From JACDAN01 sp035265935 (GTDB lineage Bacteria > Actinomycetota > Thermoleophilia > Gaiellales > Gaiellaceae): 27,695 bases of DNA. Below are positions 21,945 through 27,695 of this stretch, piece after piece. The translations under genes were made by a program, and so were the position numbers. Each line of letters opens with the position of its first letter. Position 1 is the first letter of the stretch. The notes under the pieces are model-generated. The model saw nothing but the letters and a program-made list of their open reading frames with translations, searched no databases and was not told the DNA's origin. The stretch covers positions 1 to 27,695 of the forward strand of contig DATFOC010000096.1 of NCBI GenBank assembly GCA_035265935.1, given 5' to 3'.

Positions 21945-22529
21945 GTGTTCGAGCGGTTCACCAAGAGCGCTCGGCAGGTCGTAGTGCTCGGGCAGGAGGA
22001 GGCTCGCAAGCTCCGGCACGGCTACATCTGCACCGAGCATCTGCTGCTCGGCCTCATTCGCGAGAACGGCCGGGCGACGACAACGCTCCGCGCGCACGGC
22101 GTCGAGCTTCAGCCGACGCGCGACTGGGTGGTGGAGCACATCGGCGAGGGTGACGAGGAGCCGCCTGCAGGCCAGCTGCCGCTCACGCCGCGGATGAAGA
22201 AGATCTTCGAGCTGGCAGTCGAGGATGCGCAGACCGTCGGTCATCACGCGATCGGCACGCAACACCTCCTCATCGCCCTCCTGCACGAGGGCCAGGGTGT
22301 GGCGTTGGGTGCGATGCGGGCGCTCGGGGCGCCGCCTGAAGAGGTCTGGGTCTCGGCGTTCCGTCAGCTCGGCATTGACGCTCCGCCGTACGTCCCGGCC
22401 GGCCTGCCGAGCATCTACGGGCGCCGCGAGGCGGGCGGGCCGCGGGAGCGGATCCCCACGGTCGCTCTTGCCGCCGGCGCGGCCTCGTTCGTCGGGGGCC
22501 TGTTCGTCGGCTGGCTGGTCTGGGGCTAG
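21945..22529 (+). CDS. Free-standing Clp N-domain protein with C-terminal membrane anchor
   Basis: The 194-residue protein consists of a double Clp_N repeat and a tail. Repeat one opens FERFTKSARQVVVLGQEEA and has YICTEHLLLGLI; repeat two has LTPRMKKIFELAVEDA and HAIGTQHLLIALLHEG. Both closely follow the N-domain of the window's own ClpC. There is no Walker motif and no AAA+ domain. After a Pro/Gly-rich linker (about 146-168) the last 25 residues (VALAAGAASFVGGLFVGWLVWG) are a probable TM helix ending at the C-terminus, so the Clp_N part would face the cytoplasm. Mycobacterial ClpC2-type proteins are known stand-alone Clp N-domain proteins that bind ClpC ligands; a membrane-tethered version would be a variation. 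A role as ClpC adaptor, receptor or decoy is inference. Start is GTG 21945. Confidence 0.88.
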   Translation: MFERFTKSARQVVVLGQEEARKLRHGYICTEHLLLGLIRENGRATTTLRAHGVELQPTRDWVVEHIGEGDEEPPAGQLPLTPRMKKIFELAVEDAQTVGHHAIGTQHLLIALLHEGQGVALGAMRALGAPPEEVWVSAFRQLGIDAPPYVPAGLPSIYGRREAGGPRERIPTVALAAGAASFVGGLFVGWLVWG

Positions 22530-22532
22530 CCA

Positions 22533-22538
22533 TAGACT
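22533..22538 (+). promoter_or_regulatory. Candidate -10 hexamer before lysS
   Basis: TAGACT ends 10 bases before the lysS ATG in a 19-base gap, so the leader would be only a few bases. This is weaker than the 6-8 base cases. Confidence 0.22.
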
Positions 22539-22548
22539 CGCGCGGCAG

Positions 22549-23913
22549 ATGAGCGGGCTGCCGAAGCGGTTCCCGGACCGCGTCGAGATCGCGTCGGTCC
22601 GCGAGGAGGCCGAGCCGCTCGAGGCCGGGCAGGAGGCCGAGGCGACCAGACGCATCGCCGGCCGCGTCATGGCCCGGCGGGACATGGGGAAGCTTGTCTT
22701 CCTCGACCTCGTCGACCGGTCGGGCCGGATCCAGCTGCTCTGTGCGCAGGAGCGGACTGGGTCGATCGACGTCGACCTCGGCGACATCGTCGGCGCCGAA
22801 GGCCGTCCTACGAGGACACGACGCGGCGAGCCGTCGCTGACCGTCGACGAGCTGACGCTGTTGGCCAAGATCAAGCGGCCGCTGCCGGACACCTTCCACG
22901 GCGTCCAGGACACGGAGACCCGCTACCGCCAGCGCTACCTCGACCTCCTGATGAACGATGAGTCGCGCGAGCTCGCGCTCACGAGAACGCGGATCGTCGC
23001 GGAGGCGCGACGCTGGCTCGACTCGGAGGGCTTCGTCGAGGTCGAGACGCCGATCCTCCAGCCGCGCTACGGCGGCGGGTTCGCCGAGCCGTTCGTCACC
23101 CACTACAACAACCTCGATCAGGACTACTACCTCCGGATCGCCGACGAGCTGTACCTCAAGCGCCTCATCGTCGGCGGCCTCGACAAGATCTACGAGCTCA
23201 GCAAGGATTTCCGGAACGAGGGCATCTCCTACAAGCACCAGCCCGAGTTCACGCAGCTCGAGTGGTATGAGGCGTACGCCGACTACCGCGACACGATGGA
23301 GCGCATCGAGCGCCTCGTCGAGCACCTCGCGCAGCGGGTCAACGGGACGACGAAGGTCACCTACCGGGGGCACGAGGTCGATCTCGCGCGGCCCTGGCGG
23401 CGCGTCAAGCTCCTCGACGCCCTCGAAGAGCACGGGCTCTGGACCCGGGACCCCGACGACCTGCGCGCCCGGCTCGAGGAGCGCGGCATCGACACAAAGG
23501 CCGACCGGAGCTGGGCGCAGCTCGTCGACCACGCGTTGACCTCCTTCGTCGAGCCGGCCCTAATCGACCCGTCGATCCTCCATGACTACCCGGTCGAGCT
23601 GTCCCCCTTCGCCCGGGCCACCGACGACGACCCCTCGATCGTCGAGCGGTTCGAGTTCTTCGTCGGCGGCACGGAGCTCGGCAACGCCTTCAGCGAGCTG
23701 AACGACCCGGAGGAGCAAGCCGAGCGGTTCGCGCAGCAGGCGTCAGAGGTCGGCGGCGAGCAGGGCGACCCGGACTACGTGGAGGCGCTGGCTTACGGAA
23801 TGCCTCCGACGGGCGGCCTCGGCGTCGGGATCGACAGGCTGACCATGGTGCTGACGGGCCGGGACACGATCCGCGACGTGATCCTGTTTCCGGCCCTTCG
23901 GTCCGTCAGGTAG
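22549..23913 (+). CDS. lysS: Lysyl-tRNA synthetase, class II
   Basis: LysS charges tRNA-Lys. The 454-residue protein is shorter than the usual 490-510 because the N-terminal extension is brief. An OB-fold anticodon domain (about 30-105) contains RIAGRVMARRDMGKLVFLDL. The class II core has motif 1 near LDSEGFVEVETPILQ, the lysine-site region GGGFAEPFVTHYNNLDQDYYLRIADELYLKRL, motif 2 FRNEGISYKHQPEFTQLEWYEAY and motif 3 GLGVGIDRLTMVLTG with IRDVILFP at the end. Most relatives have GGAxARPF where this one reads GGFAEPF. Start is ATG 22549; the frame is open upstream inside the Clp-N gene but without family character. The end overlaps the convergent phosphatase by 8 bases. Confidence 0.94.
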   Translation: MSGLPKRFPDRVEIASVREEAEPLEAGQEAEATRRIAGRVMARRDMGKLVFLDLVDRSGRIQLLCAQERTGSIDVDLGDIVGAEGRPTRTRRGEPSLTVDELTLLAKIKRPLPDTFHGVQDTETRYRQRYLDLLMNDESRELALTRTRIVAEARRWLDSEGFVEVETPILQPRYGGGFAEPFVTHYNNLDQDYYLRIADELYLKRLIVGGLDKIYELSKDFRNEGISYKHQPEFTQLEWYEAYADYRDTMERIERLVEHLAQRVNGTTKVTYRGHEVDLARPWRRVKLLDALEEHGLWTRDPDDLRARLEERGIDTKADRSWAQLVDHALTSFVEPALIDPSILHDYPVELSPFARATDDDPSIVERFEFFVGGTELGNAFSELNDPEEQAERFAQQASEVGGEQGDPDYVEALAYGMPPTGGLGVGIDRLTMVLTGRDTIRDVILFPALRSVR

Positions 23914-24466
23914 CGCGCACGCCGAACAGCAGCTCCGCGAGGCGCTCGGTCAGCGCCCGGACCTCGACCGCGGTGCTGTGGAAGACCTCGGGCGAGCCTC
24001 CGATCGGATCGGCGAGTTCGGGCCGGCGCCCTCCCGACCGGGCTTCGTGGGCGCGCTGGACCGCACGACGGGCGCGGGAAACGGGGTCACTGCCGTCGGC
24101 GACCGCGCCGCCCTCCTCGAGCAGCGTTACGAGCTCCGGGACGGTGAACGTGCGCTCCAGACGCGCCCCGCCCTCGGTGACGGCGGCCGCGAGGTGGTGG
24201 TACTCGAAGCCGAGCACGAGGTCCGCTTCGGAGAGGTCGACGTTCGCCACGCACCGCGCGCGGTGCTCGGTGAGGTCGAGGTCGAGCGAGGGAGCGAGCT
24301 CGAGTGCCTCCGGCAGAGCACCCACCGGTCCGAGGTCGAGGGTGCCGGCGGATGTCGTTTGCACCGCTATGCCCTCCGTGAGTCGCCTCATGAGGCCCTC
24401 CCCGATCGCGCTCCGGAAGCGGTTGCCGGTACAGATGAATACGACGTCGAAGGAGTCCTCGCTCAC
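23906..24466 (-). CDS. Low-molecular-weight protein-tyrosine-phosphatase-like protein
   Basis: The 186-residue product opens VVFICTGNRFRSAIGEG: a CX5R(S) P-loop with nucleophile Cys12, Arg18 and Ser19. The general acid is probably Asp153 in LADPIGGSPEVF, the expected DPxG position near the C-terminus. SADLVLGFEYHH-type spacing in the middle (around 79-91) fits the fold. It could dephosphorylate tyrosine kinases of polysaccharide export or arginine-phosphorylated proteins; neither can be chosen from sequence. Start is GTG 24464-24466. The next minus-strand gene upstream is a sugar-nucleotide epimerase 100 bases away, which would fit an envelope polysaccharide role. Nothing else is seen in that 100-base gap except a -10-like hexamer. 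Confidence 0.87.
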   Translation of the reverse strand: MSEDSFDVVFICTGNRFRSAIGEGLMRRLTEGIAVQTTSAGTLDLGPVGALPEALELAPSLDLDLTEHRARCVANVDLSEADLVLGFEYHHLAAAVTEGGARLERTFTVPELVTLLEEGGAVADGSDPVSRARRAVQRAHEARSGGRRPELADPIGGSPEVFHSTAVEVRALTERLAELLFGVRAT

Positions 24467-24472
24467 CTCATC

Positions 24473-24478
24473 AACCTA
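24473..24478 (-). promoter_or_regulatory. Candidate -10 hexamer of the phosphatase gene
   Basis: Minus strand TAGGTT, 6 bases before the GTG at 24466. It suggests the phosphatase has its own start and is not only read from the epimerase gene. Confidence 0.35.
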
Positions 24479-24566
24479 TCGGCGGCGCAGGCGGCTGCCG
24501 TCATCGTCCAGCGGGCTCCGGAGCGCCAGCCGGCCGTCGGCCGCGGAACCTAAGGCTGAGCGACGC

Positions 24567-25604
24567 TCACGGCCCCGTTACCGGGCTGCGGCCGGCCGCG
24601 GAGCTCATAGGCGCGCGAAAGCCGTCGGCTTGGGACGCGCGCGCGTGCTCGATCACGCCGGCAAGGATGCCGTCGAGGTCGACGGTCGGCTCCCAGCCGA
24701 GCTCGGAGCGGATCCTGTCGGTGGACGGGACCCGCTGGAACATCTCCTCGACGCCGTGGCCGTAGACCTGCTCGTACGGGACGAAGACGAGCTCGGAGGA
24801 GCTTCCGGTCGCGCGTAGAACCCGCTGGGCCAGCTCGAGGATAGTCACGACCTCCGTCGAGCCGACGTTGTAGATCTTTCCGGCCGTGCCCGGCGCGAAC
24901 ATCAGCCGCTCCAGCCCGCCCACGACGTCACGGACATGACAGAAGCACCGCGTCTGTGAGCCGTCCCCGTGCACCTCCAGGGGCTCGCCGGCGAGCGCTG
25001 CCTGCACGAATCGCGGGATCACATTGCCGTACTGGCCGCTCTGCCTCGGCCCGACCGTGTTGAAGAGCCTTGCGATCACGCAGCGCAGGCCCACCTCCTC
25101 GTGCCGCGCCAGCGCGAGGAACTCGTCCATCGCCTTCGAGTCGGCGTATGCCCAACGCTTGGCAGTGGTCGGCCCATAGATCCGGCGCGCGTCCTCTCGG
25201 AGCGGCAGGTTCTCGCCTGGATGGTCGCCGTAGACCTCCGAGCTGGAGGCGATCAGGACCGGCTTGCCGAACCGCCCCGCATACTCCAGGACATTCTCGG
25301 TCCCACGCACGTTTGTGAGGAGCGTGTGCCCAGGCCGCTCCACGATCAGCCGCACTCCGACGGCCGCAGCGAGATGGAAGACGACGTCGGCCTTGTGCAC
25401 CAGCTCACTCACGACGGATGGCGACAGCACCGACTCGACCGTGAGATGGAAGGAAGGATTTTCGGCGAGCTGGAATACGTTCGCATCCGATCCTGTCGAC
25501 AGATCGTCCAACGCGTAGACCTGCCAACCCGCCTCGAGCAGCCGCTCGGCGAGATGCGAGCCGATGAATCCAGCGCCACCCGTCACGAGAGCCGTGCCAG
25601 CCAT
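24567..25604 (-). CDS. NAD-dependent nucleotide-sugar epimerase/dehydratase (extended SDR)
   Basis: The 345-residue protein has the NAD-binding GGAGFIGSH (9-17), YALDDLSTG (30-38) with the acidic residue selecting NAD, HLAAAVGV (77-84), catalytic Ser121/Ser122 in ASSSEVYGDHP and the Tyr153-x-x-x-Lys157 pair in YADSK. Later blocks are RLFNTVGPRQ, NVIPRFVQAAL, GDGSQTRCFCHVRDVV and KIYNVGS. This layout covers UDP-glucose 4-epimerase, UDP-glucuronate decarboxylase and related enzymes. The reaction cannot be fixed, so no symbol is given. Start is ATG 25604. It is divergent from clpC and upstream of the phosphatase gene on the same strand. Confidence 0.9.
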   Translation of the reverse strand: MAGTALVTGGAGFIGSHLAERLLEAGWQVYALDDLSTGSDANVFQLAENPSFHLTVESVLSPSVVSELVHKADVVFHLAAAVGVRLIVERPGHTLLTNVRGTENVLEYAGRFGKPVLIASSSEVYGDHPGENLPLREDARRIYGPTTAKRWAYADSKAMDEFLALARHEEVGLRCVIARLFNTVGPRQSGQYGNVIPRFVQAALAGEPLEVHGDGSQTRCFCHVRDVVGGLERLMFAPGTAGKIYNVGSTEVVTILELAQRVLRATGSSSELVFVPYEQVYGHGVEEMFQRVPSTDRIRSELGWEPTVDLDGILAGVIEHARASQADGFRAPMSSAAGRSPVTGP

Positions 25605-25611
25605 CGAGACC

Positions 25612-25617
25612 AGCGTA
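25612..25617 (-). promoter_or_regulatory. Candidate -10 hexamer of the epimerase gene
   Basis: Minus strand TACGCT, 7 bases before ATG 25604. The same hexamer precedes the Clp-N and CGNR genes at 7 and 6 bases. Confidence 0.4.
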
Positions 25618-25676
25618 GTTGCTCAGACTGCCGGCGGCCGCATTGCAAGTAGCCCTCCGCAAGACCAGCTCCGGAC

Positions 25677-25799
25677 GAATGGCTAAACCGCTTCGGCCAT
25701 TACGCCGAAGACTTTTGCGGAAGATGCGGTTACGCAGTCGTAAAGACTTTTCACAAGCTGCCCGGCGCTCGACGTGGGCTCCGATCACTGAGCTACGAT
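25677..25799 (+). promoter_or_regulatory. clpC upstream region: two hairpins and a 9-base direct repeat
   Basis: This is the AT-richer part of the 267-base gap between the epimerase and clpC starts. CTTCGGC (25691-25697) pairs with GCCGAAG (25704-25710), and TTACG (25730-25734) pairs with CGTAA (25739-25743). Each hairpin runs directly into AAGACTTTT (25708-25716 and 25743-25751), a 9-base direct repeat 35 bases apart. AATGGC (25678-25683) and GCCATT (25696-25701) offer a competing fold. A TACGAT (25794-25799) could be a -10 about 73 bases before the clpC start. I see no HAIR (HspR) or CtsR-type operator. The repeats may bind a stress regulator; that is inference. Confidence 0.4.
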
Positions 25800-25871
25800 G
25801 GCCCGGCCTTCGATCTGTGGCCGGCAGCCCCGGCCGTTCGGAAGAGACGTCGTGGAAGGGGGCATCGAGGG

Positions 25872-27695
25872 TTGTTTGAGCGATTCACCGAGCGGGCTCG
25901 TCAGGTCGTCGTCCTTGCCCAAGATGAGGCGCGGGCGCTGAAGCACAACTACATCGGCACCGAGCACATCCTGCTGGGACTGCTCCGCGAGGAGGAAGGT
26001 CTCGCGGCACGCGTGCTCGAGTCGCTCGACATCACGGTCGAGGAGGTTCGCGCCCAGGTCGCCCGGATCGTCGGGCAGGGCGACGAGGTCACCACCGGCC
26101 AGATCCCCTTCACGCCGCGTGCGAAGAAGGTGCTCGAGCTCGCGCTGCGCGAGGCGCTCTCGCTGGGCCACAACTACATCGGCACCGAGCACATCCTGCT
26201 CGGGCTCGTCCGCGAGAACGAGGGCGTGGCGGCGCGCATCCTGCTCGACTTCGACGCCGACGCCGAGAAGATCCGCAACGAGATCATTCGCATGCTCTCC
26301 GGTCCCGGCCGCCGCCAGCAGGGCGGGGGCGGCGCGGGCGAGAAGGCGAAGAGCTCGAAGCTCCTCGACCAGTTCGGCCGCAACCTGACCAAGCTCGCCG
26401 CCGAGGCCAAGCTCGACCCCGTCGTCGGGCGCCAGACCGAGATCGAGCGCGTGATGCAGATCCTGTCGCGCCGCACGAAGAACAACCCGGTCCTGATCGG
26501 CGAGCCCGGCGTCGGCAAGACGGCCGTGGTCGAGGGCCTCGCCGCCCGCATCTCCGGGAACCAGGTTCCCGAGCTCCTGAAGGGCAAGCAGATCTACACG
26601 CTCGACCTCGCCGCGCTCGTCGCGGGCTCGAAGTACCGCGGTGAGTTCGAGGAGCGCCTGAAGAAGGTGATGAAGGAGATCACCCAGCGCGGCGACATCA
26701 TCCTGTTCATCGACGAGCTCCACAATCTCGTCGGCGCCGGCGCAGCCGAGGGCGCGATCGACGCGGCCTCGATCTTGAAGCCGGCTCTCGCGCGTGGCGA
26801 GCTCCAGACGATCGGCGCGACGACGCTCGACGAGTACCGCAAGTACCTGGAGCGGGACGCAGCGCTCGAGCGCCGCTTCCAGCAGATCCGCGTCGACGAG
26901 CCGTCCGTTGACGACACCGTCGAGATCCTCCGCGGCCTGCGCGACCGCTACGAGGCGCACCACCGCTGCACGATCGCGGACGAAGCGCTGCGTGCATCGG
27001 CGCTGCTGGCCGACCGCTACATCCAGGACCGCCACCTCCCGGACAAGGCGATCGACCTGATCGACGAGGCCGCCTCGCGCATGCGCATCAAGACGATGAG
27101 CGCGCCCCCGCGGCACCGCGAGCTCGAGGAGGAGATCGAGAAGGTCCGCGCGGAGAAGGAAGCGTCGATCGAGGCGCAGGAGTTCGAGAAGGCAGCGAGC
27201 CTCCGCGACAAGGAGCGCAAGCTCACGCAGAAGAAGCGCGACCTCGAGGAAGACTGGCGCAGCGAGGAGACCTCCGAGAAGCCCCTGATCGGCGAGGACG
27301 AGATCGCCGACATCGTCTCGATGTGGACGGGCATCCCGGTCTTCAAGCTGACCGAGGCGGAGACGCAGAAGCTGATCCGCATGGAGGACGAGCTCCACAA
27401 GCGCGTGATCGGACAGGACCTCGCGATCGTCGCCGTGTCGAAGGCGATCCGCCGCGCCCGCGCGGGCATCAAGGACCCGAAGCGGCCGACCGGCTCGTTC
27501 ATCTTCCTCGGCCCCTCGGGCGTCGGCAAGACCGAGCTCGCCCGCACCCTCGCAGAGTTCCTGTTCGGCGACGAGGACGCGATGATCCAGGTCGACATGT
27601 CGGAGTACATGGAGAAGCACTCCGTGTCCCGGCTCGTCGGCTCGCCCCCGGGCTACATCGGCTACGACGAGGGCGGGCAGCTCACGGAGGCCGTG
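25872..27695 (+). CDS. clpC: ATP-dependent Clp protease ATP-binding subunit ClpC (3' end outside window)
   Basis: ClpC unfolds proteins and feeds them to ClpP. The first 608 codons are present; the gene runs off the window. The start is a TTG at 25872 reading M-FERFTERARQVVVL, 9 bases after a strong GGAAGGGGG site (25854-25862); no ATG or GTG is in frame upstream. The double Clp_N domain covers about 1-145, with two YIGTEHILLGL repeats. NBD1 has Walker A GEPGVGKT (210-217) and Walker B LFIDELHNL. The middle domain with coiled-coil and UVR-like REKEA/KEASIEAQEFEKAASLRDKE character follows. NBD2 begins with Walker A GPSGVGKT (547-554) and SEYMEKHSVSRLVGSPPGYIG. The middle domain and NBD order mark it as ClpC rather than ClpB. 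Confidence 0.96.
   Translation, partial: MFERFTERARQVVVLAQDEARALKHNYIGTEHILLGLLREEEGLAARVLESLDITVEEVRAQVARIVGQGDEVTTGQIPFTPRAKKVLELALREALSLGHNYIGTEHILLGLVRENEGVAARILLDFDADAEKIRNEIIRMLSGPGRRQQGGGGAGEKAKSSKLLDQFGRNLTKLAAEAKLDPVVGRQTEIERVMQILSRRTKNNPVLIGEPGVGKTAVVEGLAARISGNQVPELLKGKQIYTLDLAALVAGSKYRGEFEERLKKVMKEITQRGDIILFIDELHNLVGAGAAEGAIDAASILKPALARGELQTIGATTLDEYRKYLERDAALERRFQQIRVDEPSVDDTVEILRGLRDRYEAHHRCTIADEALRASALLADRYIQDRHLPDKAIDLIDEAASRMRIKTMSAPPRHRELEEEIEKVRAEKEASIEAQEFEKAASLRDKERKLTQKKRDLEEDWRSEETSEKPLIGEDEIADIVSMWTGIPVFKLTEAETQKLIRMEDELHKRVIGQDLAIVAVSKAIRRARAGIKDPKRPTGSFIFLGPSGVGKTELARTLAEFLFGDEDAMIQVDMSEYMEKHSVSRLVGSPPGYIGYDEGGQLTEAV

Noticed and set aside
25605..25871. HspR (HAIR) or CtsR operator in front of clpC
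   Set aside because: I looked for CTTGAGT-N7-ACTCAAG and tandem GGTCAAA-type heptads and found neither.
25785..27620. 611-codon open frame antisense to clpC
   Set aside because: It mirrors the codon structure of clpC, is Leu/Arg/Asp rich and shows no domain; clpC itself is unmistakable.
1..27695. tRNA, rRNA, CRISPR array, insertion sequence, phage or defence island
   Set aside because: No tRNA T-loop with matching cloverleaf, no regularly spaced repeats, no transposase or integrase motif and no known defence gene was seen on either strand.

Overview
The window is one continuous stretch of a high-GC actinomycetal chromosome. Gene content and order point to Actinomycetota, probably a deep class such as Thermoleophilia: there is an actinobacterial DUF2469 gene behind folK, a DUF4081-GNAT protein, a ClpC-type Clp ATPase, a CGNR zinc-finger protein, and the order tilS-hpt-ftsH ... 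folP-folB ... folK ... coaX ... lysS ... clpC. That order parallels the hpt-to-clpC1 segment of Mycobacterium tuberculosis. The class-level guess is inference; no rRNA or tRNA gene is present to confirm it.

Layout. (1) 1-2332: the tail of a membrane protein, a sirtuin overlapping it, a hidden 50-residue Cys/His protein on the minus strand, an L,D-transpeptidase and a small coiled-coil protein. (2) 2325-5300, minus: a tight four-gene unit running CGNR protein, two-TM protein, DeoD-type purine nucleoside phosphorylase, lipid kinase. Two of its junctions are stop/start overlaps. (3) 5343-8488, plus: GNAT, histidine phosphatase, a 31-residue membrane peptide, tilS, hpt. (4) 8552-14749, plus: ftsH, an EamA transporter, a secreted Asp-box propeller protein broken by three single-base indels, and a neutral zinc metallopeptidase. 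(5) 14771-19269: folP-folB, an antisense subtilase, folK-DUF2469, a strongly structured intergenic element, and coaX. (6) 19298-21163, minus: a four-TM protein and dusB. (7) 21192-23913, plus: greA with a promoter and a canonical intrinsic terminator in its leader, three hairpins, a free-standing membrane-anchored Clp N-domain protein, and lysS. (8) 23906-25604, minus: a low-molecular-weight tyrosine-phosphatase-like protein and a sugar-nucleotide epimerase. (9) 25872-27695, plus: clpC, cut by the window end.

The genes are mostly housekeeping: folate synthesis (folP, folB, folK), coenzyme A (coaX), tRNA modification and charging (tilS, dusB, lysS), purine salvage (hpt, deoD), proteolysis (ftsH, clpC, subtilase, metallopeptidase) and transcript elongation (greA). 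Compared with the mycobacterial arrangement, folE is missing between ftsH and folP, and unrelated genes have entered the cluster.

The observations I would check first are the leader terminator in front of greA, the Clp N-domain protein with a C-terminal membrane anchor, the TANNNT hexamers 6-8 bases before many start codons (suggesting leaderless mRNAs), the uncatalogued small proteins, the likely CTG start of the lipid kinase, and the clustered indels in the propeller gene. I found no CRISPR array, insertion sequence, rRNA or tRNA gene and no obvious defence or mobile island. After annotation, no gene-free stretch exceeds about 270 bases.
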